Shown in pieces: positions 9,624 to 19,549 of a DNA stretch of 64,000 bases (position 1 is its first letter; each line of letters opens with the position of its first letter). A program made the translations under genes and the position numbers. A model generated the notes under the pieces. The model saw only the letters and a list, made by a program, of their open reading frames with translations. It ran no database searches and was not told the origin of the DNA. This DNA is from Paenibacillus segetis (GTDB lineage: Bacteria; Bacillota; Bacilli; Paenibacillales; Paenibacillaceae): assembly GCF_014639155.1 (NCBI RefSeq), contig NZ_BMFT01000005.1, positions 186,001 to 250,000 of the forward strand, given 5' to 3'.

Positions 9624-10259
9624 TTGAAAAATTTATTCATGGTCTTTGTAGCACCACAAGAAACATTTGAAAGAGTTAAAGAAAACAAGACAGCTTGGAT
9701 ACTTCCACTAGTGGTGCTTATGGTATTTTCAGCAATATCTATTTACCTACAGATGCCTTTCATAGAAAAGGGGCTTATTGAACAGTTTCAAAAGCAACAA
9801 ATAGATCCATCAGCTCAGGAAGCGCTCATACAAACGACGAAAATTAGTGGTTTTATTATTTCATTCATTATGACTGCTGCAGGTGTCTTTATATGGGGCT
9901 TATTGCTTATGCTGTTGAATCTGATCGTGCGTGGAAAAGCAAAATATATGCAACTAGTTACACTAGCCGCCTTTGCTACATTGCCAGGAATATTGAACAG
10001 TCTATTAACTACAGTGATGGTAAGTGCTACGGACGGGCAAGCCTTGAGCGATGTTTCACTTAGTCTGGGTGCTTTTGTGTCTGATAAATCGAGCCAATTA
10101 TATGAGTTGATGTCTATCATTAATCCTTTCACAATTTGGGGAGTGATTATGTATGTGGTAGGAGCCTCGGTTATGATGCAACGTCCACGTAAGACAGTTG
10201 GCATGTGGATTATTTCCTTATGGCTAGTTTTATCAATAGGTCCTCTCCTTATTTTATAA
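9624..10259 (+). CDS. yknW: Yip1-family membrane protein, YknW-like
   Basis: A 211-residue membrane protein beginning at TTG, eight bases after AGGGGG. It has a short N-terminal segment (VFVAPQETFERVKENK) typical of Yip1-domain proteins and about five hydrophobic helices. In B. subtilis YknW is the fourth part of the YknWXYZ exporter, needed for its assembly and for protection against the SDP toxin. The identification rests mainly on gene order: it is followed at 10287 by a membrane fusion protein, an ATPase and a MacB-type permease, exactly as in yknWXYZ. Sequence similarity within Yip1 proteins is low, so position carries most of the weight. Confidence 0.82.
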   Translation: MKNLFMVFVAPQETFERVKENKTAWILPLVVLMVFSAISIYLQMPFIEKGLIEQFQKQQIDPSAQEALIQTTKISGFIISFIMTAAGVFIWGLLLMLLNLIVRGKAKYMQLVTLAAFATLPGILNSLLTTVMVSATDGQALSDVSLSLGAFVSDKSSQLYELMSIINPFTIWGVIMYVVGASVMMQRPRKTVGMWIISLWLVLSIGPLLIL

Positions 10260-10286
10260 TAAAAGATCTATGGGATAGGTGATGGA

Positions 10287-11348
10287 ATGTTAAAGAAAAA
10301 ATGGGTGTGGGGCGTTGTTGTAGGTGTAGTTATTATTGGCCTGGTGCTAGTTAATATCATAAATTTGCGGAAATCAACAGAAGTTACTACCGCCGCTGCG
10401 GCAGAAGGTACCATTGTCGAACAAATATTTACGAACGGCAAGCTGGAGCCGAAGACAACGACGGAGATTTATTCGCCAGTAAGTGGTGTCGTAGAGTCTG
10501 TGAACGTCAAGCTTGGAGACGAAGTAAAAGCGGGTCAGGTACTTCTTACACTTCGAATGGATGGGATCAAGGAACAGCTAGAGAAAGAACGAATTAACAT
10601 GGAACTAGCGGAAGCAGAGCGCCTTAGCGCTAAGAAACAACATTTCGAGAGTTATAAAAAATCTATGTTAGATGACCCTACTGTGGATATGGAAGAACTT
10701 GATCTAACATCCTATGATTTGCGGATCAAGAGTAGCAAACTGACCATCGAATCACTTGAGAAGAAGCTGCTAAGCAGTACGGTTAATGCAATAAATAACG
10801 GAGTCGTAACCCACGTCTCTGTGAATCAAGGACAAATGATTGCTGAAGGTAGTGAGATCGTTGCAGTTGCAGATATGTCTTCCTATAAAGTGAAGGCCTA
10901 TTTAAATGAATTAGATGCAGGTAAAGCGGCAATGGGGATGAGCGCTGTTGTTACTGGGGAATCAATAACCGGAACCTATAAGGGTGAAATTAGTTATTTG
11001 GCTAAAACAGCTGAGGTCGTCGATTCCACGACCAAAGATGCATCGGTGGAAATGACAGTAGATCTTAGCGGGACCTCTCAAGAACTTCGTCCAGGGTACA
11101 ATGTTACGATTGAAATGGAAGTTCCAGATAAAGAGCGGCTTCTTATTCCGATGGGTGCTTTACAGTACAACGGAGATCAGCCATTCCTTTTCAAGGTAGT
11201 GGATGGAAGGGCGGTTAGAACAGTAGTAACAACGGGCAAAGAAGGTGAGGATCAAATCGAGATACTCACCGGCGTAGCCAATGGCGAGCAAGTGGTAGTG
11301 GAAGGCGCGGAATCGCTTCGTGATGGCGATAAGGTGAAGCTTCGATGA
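10287..11348 (+). CDS. yknX: ABC exporter membrane fusion (HlyD/MacA-like) protein, YknX-like
   Basis: A 353-residue protein anchored by one N-terminal helix (about 7-25) with the rest outside the membrane. A biotinyl-lipoyl-like half motif, YSPVSGVVESVNVKLGDEVK (about 64-83), is followed by an alpha-helical hairpin (about 95-160), the second lipoyl half VVTHVSVNQGQMIAEG, and beta-barrel/membrane-proximal domains. Such adaptors work with MacB-type ABC proteins to expel peptides or toxins. It starts 27 bases after yknW and its end overlaps the ATPase gene by four bases (ATGA), so the cluster is one operon. Confidence 0.9.
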   Translation: MLKKKWVWGVVVGVVIIGLVLVNIINLRKSTEVTTAAAAEGTIVEQIFTNGKLEPKTTTEIYSPVSGVVESVNVKLGDEVKAGQVLLTLRMDGIKEQLEKERINMELAEAERLSAKKQHFESYKKSMLDDPTVDMEELDLTSYDLRIKSSKLTIESLEKKLLSSTVNAINNGVVTHVSVNQGQMIAEGSEIVAVADMSSYKVKAYLNELDAGKAAMGMSAVVTGESITGTYKGEISYLAKTAEVVDSTTKDASVEMTVDLSGTSQELRPGYNVTIEMEVPDKERLLIPMGALQYNGDQPFLFKVVDGRAVRTVVTTGKEGEDQIEILTGVANGEQVVVEGAESLRDGDKVKLR

Positions 11349-12034
11349 TCACGCTGACAGATATCACGAAGGTGTATAAGAATGGTCCACTTGAAGTACA
11401 GGCGCTTAAGCCCATTAACGTCAATATTGAACAAGGTGAATTTGTGGCGATCATGGGTTCATCGGGCTCAGGTAAGTCCACATTGATGAACATCATTGGT
11501 TGTTTGGATGTACCGACAGAGGGCCGTTATGTTCTGGATGGTGAAGAGGTACATACCCTGAATGAAGATGAATTGTCTCGGGTCCGAAATCGTAAGATTG
11601 GGTTCGTCTTCCAAAGCTTTAATCTGCTCGGACGACAAACGGTGCTTCAGAATGTGACACTCCCGATGATGTATGCGGGAATTTCACGTGAGAAGCGAAA
11701 TGAACGGGCGCTAGAGCTATTGGAGCGAGTCGGACTTGGGGATCGAGTGAAGCACCGCCCTACAGAATTGTCTGGTGGGCAGAAACAGCGTGTAGCAATT
11801 GCCCGTGCTCTCACGATGAATGCTCCAATATTACTTGCTGATGAACCAACTGGGAATTTGGATTCGAAATCATCCCATGAAATTATGAGGTTATTTAAAG
11901 AAATTCATCAGGAAGGTACAACGATTGTCCTTGTTACACATGAGCCTGATATTGCAGAGCATGCGGATCGTGTGTTGTTATTCGGCGACGGAGAGATGCT
12001 TAAGGATACTCGCAAAGGAGTCGTGGGTTCATGA
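11345..12034 (+). CDS. yknY: ABC exporter ATPase, MacB/LolD-type (YknY-like)
   Basis: A 229-residue cytosolic ATPase with Walker A GSSGSGKST (about 36-44), the Q-loop VFQSFNLL, signature LSGGQKQR, Walker B ILLADEPTG and the H-loop VTHEPD. The segment MNIIGCLDVPTEGRY is characteristic of the MacB/LolD/FtsE branch. It overlaps its neighbours by four bases at both ends (ATGA), indicating coupled translation with the fusion protein and the permease. It powers the YknXYZ-type exporter. Confidence 0.93.
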   Translation: MITLTDITKVYKNGPLEVQALKPINVNIEQGEFVAIMGSSGSGKSTLMNIIGCLDVPTEGRYVLDGEEVHTLNEDELSRVRNRKIGFVFQSFNLLGRQTVLQNVTLPMMYAGISREKRNERALELLERVGLGDRVKHRPTELSGGQKQRVAIARALTMNAPILLADEPTGNLDSKSSHEIMRLFKEIHQEGTTIVLVTHEPDIAEHADRVLLFGDGEMLKDTRKGVVGS

Positions 12035-13230
12035 GCATTCTGGAGAGCATGTGGGTAGCTCTGGATAATCTTCGAGTTAATAAGCTTCGTTCATTTCTGA
12101 CGATGATTGGCATTGTATTTGGGGTAGCGGCGGTCGTGACCGTAGTGTCCATTGGTCAAGCCGGGCAATCTTCCATTATTTCGATGGTCTCGAATTATAA
12201 AGACGGATATTTCGTTGTTTACCCCAATATGGAGACAAGCGGAACCTCGGCAGATGCAAGTTTTCGACTCCGTGATCTAACGGAGATGCGGAAATTGAAT
12301 GGCGTCCGTTATGTCTCCTCATCGCTCAACTATTCCATGACAACGAAGTTTAAGAAAGATAACTTGCGATTTATGATTACGGCGACAACCTCTGACATGG
12401 CTAAGATGCAAAATATCGACATCATAGAAGGTCGCTTCTTCAATTCGCAGGAAGAGCGTGCCCGGCAGAAGGTCATGTTGGTGGATAAGAAATATGCTGA
12501 AAAGGTATTTGGTTCTGCCAAAGGAGCGAATGGCCGTAAAGTTGTCTTGTCCGGGGGGACATTTCGAATTATTGGGGTGTTTAAGGTTCAGGAGAGTATC
12601 CTGAGCGGTATGGGCGGAGAGCAATACTCAGCCTATGCCCCCATTACTTCAATGCCAGCTGGGAATAGCGGTGAAAGCGATCAACTAGGAACGCTTGAAG
12701 TATTGTCTACTTCTCAGGACAATATTCAAGAGACGATTAGAACAGTGAAAGCTTGGCTAGCGGATAAGAAAAAGGTAGATCCCAGCGCTTATATGACGCA
12801 AACGGGAAAAGAGGCAGAGCAGATGGTGTCTAGCACTTTCTCTATTCTACAAACCGTTATCGGCTCCATCGCCGGGATTTCCTTACTAGTTGGTGGCATC
12901 GGCGTTATGAATATTATGCTCGTATCCGTTACGGAACGCACACGTGAGATCGGGATTAGAAAAGCAATTGGTGCAACTCCGGGGACGATCATGTTGCAAT
13001 TCATGATCGAGGCAGTGATCCTCTCTTTTATTGGGGGAACAATAGGTGCGCTATTGGGATTACTGCTGGCCTATGTATTTGCTATCATCTCTGGTTGGCC
13101 ATTTGTGATCTCACTATGGGCCATTCTACTGGCATTTGGTTTCTCGGCAGCCGTAGGTATTTTCTTCGGATTGTATCCAGCGAACAAAGCGTCCAAATTA
13201 CATCCAATTGAAGCTCTACGGTATGAATAA
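12031..13230 (+). CDS. yknZ: ABC exporter permease, MacB type (YknZ-like)
   Basis: A 399-residue membrane protein with the MacB layout: one N-terminal helix in LRSFLTMIGIVFGVAAVVTVVS, an extracytoplasmic MacB_PCD domain of about 220 residues, then the FtsX-like core with three helices (from about 270), including GGIGVMNIMLVSVTERTREIGIRKAIG, the family's most conserved stretch. It is the last gene of the operon; a strong terminator follows within six bases. By analogy with B. subtilis it handles toxic peptides at the cell surface; the substrate here is unknown. Confidence 0.93.
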   Translation: MSILESMWVALDNLRVNKLRSFLTMIGIVFGVAAVVTVVSIGQAGQSSIISMVSNYKDGYFVVYPNMETSGTSADASFRLRDLTEMRKLNGVRYVSSSLNYSMTTKFKKDNLRFMITATTSDMAKMQNIDIIEGRFFNSQEERARQKVMLVDKKYAEKVFGSAKGANGRKVVLSGGTFRIIGVFKVQESILSGMGGEQYSAYAPITSMPAGNSGESDQLGTLEVLSTSQDNIQETIRTVKAWLADKKKVDPSAYMTQTGKEAEQMVSSTFSILQTVIGSIAGISLLVGGIGVMNIMLVSVTERTREIGIRKAIGATPGTIMLQFMIEAVILSFIGGTIGALLGLLLAYVFAIISGWPFVISLWAILLAFGFSAAVGIFFGLYPANKASKLHPIEALRYE

Positions 13231-13235
13231 GAAGT

Positions 13236-13278
13236 ACAACCCGGAACCATAGCGTTGGCTGTGAGTTCCGGGTTGTTT
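13236..13278 (+). terminator. Rho-independent terminator of yknWXYZ
   Basis: The 12-base arm ACAACCCGGAAC (13236-13247) pairs perfectly with 13265-13276 and is followed by a short T-rich stretch. Confidence 0.8.
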
Positions 13279-13379
13279 ATGTTTGACTACACGACTCGCT
13301 TCAAACCCACTTCCCTGTTACAATGTGATTGTTATGGGTCAAGCTCGTTAAATGCACGATCAGGAAGAAGGGGATCGAC

Positions 13380-13772
13380 TTGATTTATGGAATTGGACAC
13401 GATGTGGTTGAGATAGAACGGATTAAAGTGATGCTAAATGGAAGAAATGGTGAGAAGTTTATGCGCCGAATACTGACCCCGGCAGAGTTCGAATTACCAG
13501 GAAGAAGTACACGTTCCGCAGAGTTCCTTGCTGGGCGTTTTGCTGCTAAAGAAGCAGTAAGCAAGGCATTTGGTTGTGGAATTGGGCAAGTGCTCGGGTT
13601 TATGGATATGGAAATATTGCCGGATGTTGCTGGTAAACCATCAGTATCGTTGTCACCTATGGCATGGACAAGATTGCAGCTGAATGGACCTAAGGAATAT
13701 ACTATACATCTCAGTATTACGCATGAACGTCATCTAGCTTCTGCTTTTGCCGTTGTAGAGCAATTGAAATAA
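13380..13772 (+). CDS. acpS: Holo-[acyl-carrier-protein] synthase
   Basis: A 130-residue protein that transfers 4'-phosphopantetheine from CoA to the acyl carrier protein, activating fatty acid synthesis. I place the start at TTG 13380 (MIYGIGHDVVEIERI), preceded by AGGAAGAAGGGG at a good distance; the frame is open further upstream, but those residues do not belong to the family. The motifs GIGHDVVEIERI with its metal-binding Asp, and FAAKEAVSKAFG, which carries the conserved Glu and Lys, are intact, and the length is standard. mutY follows after 11 bases and is probably co-transcribed. Confidence 0.95.
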   Translation: MIYGIGHDVVEIERIKVMLNGRNGEKFMRRILTPAEFELPGRSTRSAEFLAGRFAAKEAVSKAFGCGIGQVLGFMDMEILPDVAGKPSVSLSPMAWTRLQLNGPKEYTIHLSITHERHLASAFAVVEQLK

Positions 13773-13783
13773 AGGAGAAAATA

Positions 13784-14965
13784 ATGCAAGAAATCATAGA
13801 TAGTAAAGCTTACTTCAGTATGGAATTGTTGGATTGGTATGATCGATCGAAGCGTGATTTACCGTGGCGCAGATACCGGGACCCTTATTATATTTGGGTA
13901 TCTGAGATTATGTTGCAGCAAACAAGGGTTGATACGGTGATCCCGTACTTCCAGCGATTTATTGAGCGATTTCCGAGTATTACCGATTTAGCAGAAGCCC
14001 CTGAAGAGGACGTACTCAAATTGTGGGAAGGGCTTGGTTATTACTCTCGTGCTCGAAATCTGCAAGCGGCGGCCAGACAAGTCGTTGAGCGTCATGGGGG
14101 CGTTGTGCCTAATGACAAGGAAGCGGTGTCTGCTCTAAAAGGCGTTGGACCGTATACGACGGGAGCTATTCTAAGTATTGCTTATAATCAACCTCAACCT
14201 GCAGTTGATGGAAATGTAATGCGTGTATTATCACGATATTTCCTGATTGAGGAAGATATTATGAAGGCTAAAACCCGCTCAATCATGGAAGAATTGGCCG
14301 CCGAACTGATACCACATGGACGAGCATCCGATTTCAATCAGGCACTCATGGAGCTAGGTGCGCTAGTGTGTACACCGAAATCTCCATGCTGCTTAACTTG
14401 TCCAGTGATGGAGTATTGCGCAGCACGCTTGGAAGGTGTTGTTGATGAGCTACCGGTTAAGAGTAAGGCGAAGCCACCGAGACCGGAGTTTCGCTTCGTT
14501 GCCCTTGTGGAGGGGAGTGGACGTAACGAAGGCCGCGTATTGATACGACGTCGTGCGGACACGGGGCTGCTTGCCCGTATGTGGGAGCTGCCTCATGCGT
14601 TGGCAGACACGTCTCCTAGCGAAGGAGCGGGGATGCTAGATGCTCCAGCAATGGAACAGCTGGCAGTAGAGCTTGCTAAAGACGGTATAAGTGTAACGCC
14701 GGAAGGTGCTTATATGGACGCGGAGCATACCTTTAGTCACATCCACTGGAATCTTCGAGTATTTCGTTTTGGCGAGAGAGTAGGGCGTATAGCTGGTGTG
14801 GCAGAGACAAATGGGGCATATAGCAGCAGAGGAGATAATTCTATCGGTACCTCGAAGAATGGCGATGCTAGCGAATATCTTTGGATCAACCAGGAAGATA
14901 TGGCTAGCTTCGCCTTTCCGAAAGTTTTTCTTACGATATTGAACCGTTACTTTGAGTCAAAATGA
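13784..14965 (+). CDS. mutY: A/G-specific adenine DNA glycosylase
   Basis: A 393-residue repair enzyme that removes adenine mispaired with 8-oxoguanine. Catalytic Glu41 is in SEIMLQQTRVD, the helix-hairpin-helix is LKGVGPYTTGA (about 118-128) and catalytic Asp142 is in AVDGNVMRV. The 4Fe-4S cluster cysteines are Cys196, Cys203, Cys206 and Cys212 (C-X6-C-X2-C-X5-C). A C-terminal NUDIX-like domain reads the oxidised guanine (RVLIRRR to EHTFSHIHWNLRVF). An insertion rich in Gly, Ser and Asn (about 345-370) interrupts the C-terminal domain. AAAGGAGA precedes the ATG. Its stop lies four bases from the stop of the convergent gene on the other strand. Confidence 0.96.
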   Translation: MQEIIDSKAYFSMELLDWYDRSKRDLPWRRYRDPYYIWVSEIMLQQTRVDTVIPYFQRFIERFPSITDLAEAPEEDVLKLWEGLGYYSRARNLQAAARQVVERHGGVVPNDKEAVSALKGVGPYTTGAILSIAYNQPQPAVDGNVMRVLSRYFLIEEDIMKAKTRSIMEELAAELIPHGRASDFNQALMELGALVCTPKSPCCLTCPVMEYCAARLEGVVDELPVKSKAKPPRPEFRFVALVEGSGRNEGRVLIRRRADTGLLARMWELPHALADTSPSEGAGMLDAPAMEQLAVELAKDGISVTPEGAYMDAEHTFSHIHWNLRVFRFGERVGRIAGVAETNGAYSSRGDNSIGTSKNGDASEYLWINQEDMASFAFPKVFLTILNRYFESK

Positions 14966-14969
14966 TAGT

Positions 14970-16082
14970 TTACCAACCTGTGCGGTTATCAATTTTCTTT
15001 AATTCATTATCAGTCCATTTTCCATAAACGAAGAAGGACAGGTTTGTAATTTCCGGGAAGTTATTTCGAATACCCTGATGAACTTCATGGTATTGGGCAT
15101 TGGTCCAATCGGTATCCAGCGTAGCGATAATTTCTGTGTTTCCGATCTTTTGTTTGGTTTGACTGAGAATACCGGTTTGATTATAAACCCAGCTTGGGGG
15201 GAACTCCCAATCATCGAAGTAAGCCATTGGCGAGATGAAGTCCATGTGTGGCATGAATTTTGCGATGTCTTGACCGCATTCAACAAATTCCGGTGGCAAA
15301 ATATAAGCGCCGAAGAATAGACCAGGTGTAATGTCATTGAGATCATTGCGTACATCCTGCACGTAGTTACCTAGCTTCGTTGTTCTCCATTCATTCCACT
15401 CTGTACGCTTAGCATTATTCGTTCCAAAGTTAATTGTAATCGGATCATAACCGTATTGTGCTTGGTATTGTTGTCTGGTATAGCTACCCATATCCATATT
15501 GTAGTCATCGAATCGGATCCAATCGAGCACGATGCCATCGATATCATACTTCGTAGCGATTTCCCTAATAATAGACCGCTCATAAGCTTGAACATCGGGG
15601 TGCAGTGGATTTACAAAATACTCACTCCCATTAGACCCGGTAAAGGGTACAACCTGCCCATTAACTAGCGCCTTCATCTGCCAATCGCTGTTCTTATCAA
15701 AGGCTGCTTTATCATGAAATTGCGGAATCCAAGCCCGGACCTGAATGCCACGGTCATGGGCTTCTTTAATTACGTCTTTAACGGCATCAAAGTTGGCATA
15801 ACCTGCAGCGATTGGAGCAATCGTGCTTGGATAAAAAACGTACCCTGATGGAACGGCATCATCCTCATCTTCTTTAACATTTAAATTGATGACAGATACA
15901 TTACGCTTTTTGGCATTGTACATGAACGTAACAACATCGTTATGATTCTTAAAGTTGTCTACCGTGCGTACAATGACTTCCGTGACAAAGGGACCGGATT
16001 GTGCGTAACTGGTGCTGGATGGGACATTTAACATGGTGAAGGCTAGCATGGAAGCGATCAGAAAGATCAATTTCTGCTTCAT
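14970..16082 (-). CDS. Secreted glycosyl-hydrolase-like protein (GHL10/DUF4015 type)
   Basis: A 370-residue exported protein. The ATG at 16082 is preferred to a GTG four codons upstream, because AAAGGTGG is eight bases before it and overlaps the alternative. The signal peptide is MKQKLIFLIASMLAFTML to about SSTSYAQS. The rest looks like a TIM barrel: a helix leading to DRGIQVRAWIPQFHD, then NPLHPDVQAYERSIIREI and YDIDGIVLDWIRFDDY with acidic residues at the strand ends, and FISPMAYFDDWEFP. That pattern matches putative glycosidases of the GHL10/DUF4015 group, whose substrates are mostly unknown. It lies 89 bases downstream of a sensor kinase on the same strand and may be co-transcribed with it. 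Confidence 0.8.
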   Translation of the reverse strand: MKQKLIFLIASMLAFTMLNVPSSTSYAQSGPFVTEVIVRTVDNFKNHNDVVTFMYNAKKRNVSVINLNVKEDEDDAVPSGYVFYPSTIAPIAAGYANFDAVKDVIKEAHDRGIQVRAWIPQFHDKAAFDKNSDWQMKALVNGQVVPFTGSNGSEYFVNPLHPDVQAYERSIIREIATKYDIDGIVLDWIRFDDYNMDMGSYTRQQYQAQYGYDPITINFGTNNAKRTEWNEWRTTKLGNYVQDVRNDLNDITPGLFFGAYILPPEFVECGQDIAKFMPHMDFISPMAYFDDWEFPPSWVYNQTGILSQTKQKIGNTEIIATLDTDWTNAQYHEVHQGIRNNFPEITNLSFFVYGKWTDNELKKIDNRTGW

Positions 16083-16171
16083 AAAGAAGACCACCTTTCG
16101 AAGTTAGATTGTATTCTGATGCATATTCTAAGTCCACGCACCTGCTCTAAACAATGTAGCTATGCAACGAT

Positions 16172-17923
16172 TTATGTTATTTTCGAATGATTATAGTAAG
16201 GAATGGTAAGCTTGGCGGTAGTGCCGATACCAAGTCGACTATGAAGTGAGACCCCATAGCTTTCTCCAAATTGCAGTTTGATACGTTGATCGACATTGCG
16301 TATGCCGTAGCCTATTTTTATGCCATTTTTAATGAATATTTGATCGATCGTTTCCTGGCTCATTCCTACTCCATCGTCGATAATTTTGAACGTAATTCCA
16401 TTGGGTTCTGCTGTAGCGACTATACGAATATGAATTCGATCAGCGTACCAAGCATGTTCAAGGATGTTCTCTACAAAAGGTTGCAAAATCAGCTTAACGG
16501 TATCATATTTAAGTACTTCTTCATCGATCTCATAGCTAAAATTCATACGTTCCTCGTATTGAATTTTTTTAATATCAATATAGGCTTGAACCTGCTGCAG
16601 CTCCTTCTCAATAGAAATAATCGATAACCCATCATTTAAGGTAAGTCGATAAAATTTAGCTAGTCCACTCACCATGGAGCGGTGTTTGTCTGTCTCCCCA
16701 AATTGCGCTAGACGGTTAATAGATGAGAGCGTGTTGTATAAAAAATGCGGATTAATCTGAGCTTGCAGTGATTCTAGCTCGGCTTCTTTTTTCTGCAGAT
16801 TGGATATGTAGACATCTTGAATAAGTTGGTTCATATTCTCTCCCATATCATTCAGTGCGGAAGCGATTTGATTAAATTCGTCATGCCCCTTGTATCGAAG
16901 TCGCTTATGAAGATCTCCCTCTTGAAATGAGCTTAATACAGAAACAATTTTTGTTACTCGTTTGGAAAAATAGGTTGATAGAATAACGCCTACAATCGAG
17001 AAGACAACGATACTGATAATACAAATTAGCAGGGTTACCGTTTTCACTTTGAATAGCTCTTTTTTTAATTCGCGATTGGGTATGTTGGCTACGAGAGTCC
17101 AATTGAGACCGGGAATAGGTTCCTTAATTTGCAAATAATCCTTATTCGCGAACGATTGAATATGTTCAGCTGTCATATTTGGGTTCTCAGATGATATATA
17201 AATAATTTCATTTAACTCGTTTTCAATATATAACGTGCTCCCTTTGCGAATTTTCTGGTAATCTACGCTTTGCAAAATATCGGAAATTTTTACTGTGATT
17301 TTGATAAACCCAATCATCTGGGGGTTAGTTGGCTCGAAGGCATCCATCAGTCTGCGGAGTAATGAGATGTTCTGAAATTGTTTGTCACTTTCGATTTGAC
17401 GCCATTGCGTCGTTAGCCCATATTGCTCCTTCGGGAAATGGATATACCATTCTTTGTCTGTAATTCGCTGTAAGTGATACAGTTCGTAGAAAGGTCCTTT
17501 TCTTAAAGGGTCCATACCATCATATAGAAAGAACACTTCAGGAATTGTATCGTTCTTGATGTAGACGGAAAGTGCGATGTTATGTTTGGTTGAGTGGATC
17601 GTGCTCTGGAGACTGGGAAGTAAATAGCTCTTCGTCGTATCATAGCTGTACCAACCATCATCATATCTTCGCAAATAGTCTGCTAATGTTCGATCGTAAT
17701 ACAACCTATCCGTCAGACGCATGATATCTTCTGTCTTATAGTTAATATTGTCTCGAATCTGCTGCAACGTACCGTGAATGTTGGCGGTGGTTTGTTGTTG
17801 GATGGAGTGTACAGATGTGTTATATGCAAATATTCCAACGAAAACTACCGGTATCACAAGCAAAAAGATGTATGAGATCATTAATTTATATCCAAATGAG
17901 AAATGTCGCTTTTCCGACTTCAT
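16172..17923 (-). CDS. Membrane sensor histidine kinase, YesM type
   Basis: A 583-residue sensor with helix 1 at about 14-36, an extracytoplasmic sensor domain to about 295, helix 2 at about 296-318, HAMP (about 319-372), phospho-acceptor His393 in QINPHFLYN, and an ATPase domain with N-box PFVENILEHAW, DDGVGM and GYGIRNVDQRI. It follows its probable partner regulator by 25 bases on the same strand, and a GGAGA site precedes the ATG. It probably senses a sugar or oligosaccharide handled by the importer encoded divergently at 19723. Confidence 0.95.
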   Translation of the reverse strand: MKSEKRHFSFGYKLMISYIFLLVIPVVFVGIFAYNTSVHSIQQQTTANIHGTLQQIRDNINYKTEDIMRLTDRLYYDRTLADYLRRYDDGWYSYDTTKSYLLPSLQSTIHSTKHNIALSVYIKNDTIPEVFFLYDGMDPLRKGPFYELYHLQRITDKEWYIHFPKEQYGLTTQWRQIESDKQFQNISLLRRLMDAFEPTNPQMIGFIKITVKISDILQSVDYQKIRKGSTLYIENELNEIIYISSENPNMTAEHIQSFANKDYLQIKEPIPGLNWTLVANIPNRELKKELFKVKTVTLLICIISIVVFSIVGVILSTYFSKRVTKIVSVLSSFQEGDLHKRLRYKGHDEFNQIASALNDMGENMNQLIQDVYISNLQKKEAELESLQAQINPHFLYNTLSSINRLAQFGETDKHRSMVSGLAKFYRLTLNDGLSIISIEKELQQVQAYIDIKKIQYEERMNFSYEIDEEVLKYDTVKLILQPFVENILEHAWYADRIHIRIVATAEPNGITFKIIDDGVGMSQETIDQIFIKNGIKIGYGIRNVDQRIKLQFGESYGVSLHSRLGIGTTAKLTIPYYNHSKIT

Positions 17924-17948
17924 ATGTGGTTATCTCCTTCAAGCTACT

Positions 17949-19523
17949 TCAGCTCTGTTTCCGGTATTCACCGGGAGTCATACCAAAATGTTCTTTAAAT
18001 TGCCGGTTGAAATACGTTTGATTTTTGTAGCCGACTTGGCCGGCAATTTCGAAAACTTTACCTTGATGATCCTGAAGCAGTTTGCGAGCTCTTTCCATAC
18101 GGCGATCTACTACATAATCACTAAAATTGATGCCAGTCGCCTGTTTAAAGATTTGTCCTAAATGGTTAGGGGAGAAGGAAAAGTAATTGCTGACATCGCG
18201 CAAAACGATATTCTCATGCAGGTGCTCTTCAACATAAGTACAAATAGACTCGATGAGCCGGTTATTCTTTTTTTGTTTTTTGAGATGTAAGAGCTCCGAA
18301 ATTTCAAATACTCTTCTTCGTAGCCACGTTTTGATGTCATCTATCGTTTCGAATTTGAAGATCATATGGAGGTCTTCAAGCTGCATCCCGGGCATTTGAA
18401 ATAAATCCTCATTTAAGGTTGCTAGGTAAGCGTTGAGCTTGGAAATAATTTGTATGGAAAAATTATATACGGTCACTTTCGATTTCATATTACGGATTAG
18501 AGAGAATAAATGCTCAAAATCATCATGAATTTGCACCAAGCGATAATTAGACATTTCCACAAACAGAGCGTCCAGCGCCATTTCCCAATGCTGGACTTCT
18601 TTGACGTGATTGATCTCTATATCGTCATAGCGAATAACTATGCTTTTGCCAACGAGCATTTTGAAATCGAGGGCCTGCTGAGCTTGCTGATAAGAGATTT
18701 GGGCCTGCTGGAACGTGGAGAATACACTTCCTAGACCAATAGTAATTGTAATGGGGAGTGTTGCTGCAATCTCAGTAATTAAATCATGCAGTAGTTCGAT
18801 ATGTTGTTGATTACTCTCTATCATCATGGCAAATTGGTGTGCAGACAGCTTACACAAGGAATGAATTCCATGTTGTTTGCAGTGCTGGTCGATCACTGAA
18901 TACACTCTATTTACGATGGCCTTGGCTTCATGTCCTTCATAGGTATCAAGCTTCCAGGCCAAATCATCAATTTCTATGTAGGCTACCGAGAACTCGGACT
19001 GTGAAAGCTTAATTCCATATTGTTCTGTCAGCATAGCGGCATTGGCATTCCAATCTAGTTGACCTTCATAGAGTTGAACTAGTAAATCGTTCTTAACAAC
19101 AGGCAATGTTTTATGGTAGGCATTTTCCAGCAATGACTGCTGGGACTCCAGATCGAGTTGGGCCTTAACTTTGTGAAGTGCTTGAATAATTTCCTCATCA
19201 TCTATAGGTTTTAGCACGTAGCTTTGCGCATTTAGCTGCATGGCTTGTTGTGCATATTGAAAATCCTCATATCCGCTAATGAAAATGATCTTCAAATGGG
19301 GGTAGAGTTGTAGTGCCTCTCGCGACAATTCTAGCCCTGACATGATCGGCATCCGAATATCAGTAATGAGGATGTGTATTGTATTTAATTTCATATATTC
19401 AAGTGCTGCAACTCCACTATTTACTACCGCAGCAACTTTCATTTGAAGACCTTCCCAAGGGATAAATCGTTCCAGCCCTCTTAAATCCAACACCTCATCG
19501 TCTGCCAGCATGACATTATACAT
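17949..19523 (-). CDS. Response regulator with AraC-type DNA-binding domain, YesN type
   Basis: A 524-residue regulator. The receiver domain has phospho-acceptor Asp55 in ITDIRMPIM and Lys105 in YVLKPID. The middle section (about 125-400) is a long linker region typical of YesN relatives. The C-terminal AraC helix-turn-helix pair (about 420-520) includes NIVLRDVSNYFSFSPNHLG and VFEIAGQVGYKNQTYFNRQF. AGGAGGG precedes the ATG. It is the first gene of the regulator-kinase pair and is divergent from the LplB/YtcP-type importer, its likely target. A near-perfect cre-like site lies 27 bases upstream of its start. Confidence 0.95.
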   Translation of the reverse strand: MYNVMLADDEVLDLRGLERFIPWEGLQMKVAAVVNSGVAALEYMKLNTIHILITDIRMPIMSGLELSREALQLYPHLKIIFISGYEDFQYAQQAMQLNAQSYVLKPIDDEEIIQALHKVKAQLDLESQQSLLENAYHKTLPVVKNDLLVQLYEGQLDWNANAAMLTEQYGIKLSQSEFSVAYIEIDDLAWKLDTYEGHEAKAIVNRVYSVIDQHCKQHGIHSLCKLSAHQFAMMIESNQQHIELLHDLITEIAATLPITITIGLGSVFSTFQQAQISYQQAQQALDFKMLVGKSIVIRYDDIEINHVKEVQHWEMALDALFVEMSNYRLVQIHDDFEHLFSLIRNMKSKVTVYNFSIQIISKLNAYLATLNEDLFQMPGMQLEDLHMIFKFETIDDIKTWLRRRVFEISELLHLKKQKKNNRLIESICTYVEEHLHENIVLRDVSNYFSFSPNHLGQIFKQATGINFSDYVVDRRMERARKLLQDHQGKVFEIAGQVGYKNQTYFNRQFKEHFGMTPGEYRKQS

Positions 19524-19549
19524 GCTATCCCTCCTGAACTTGATTTCTT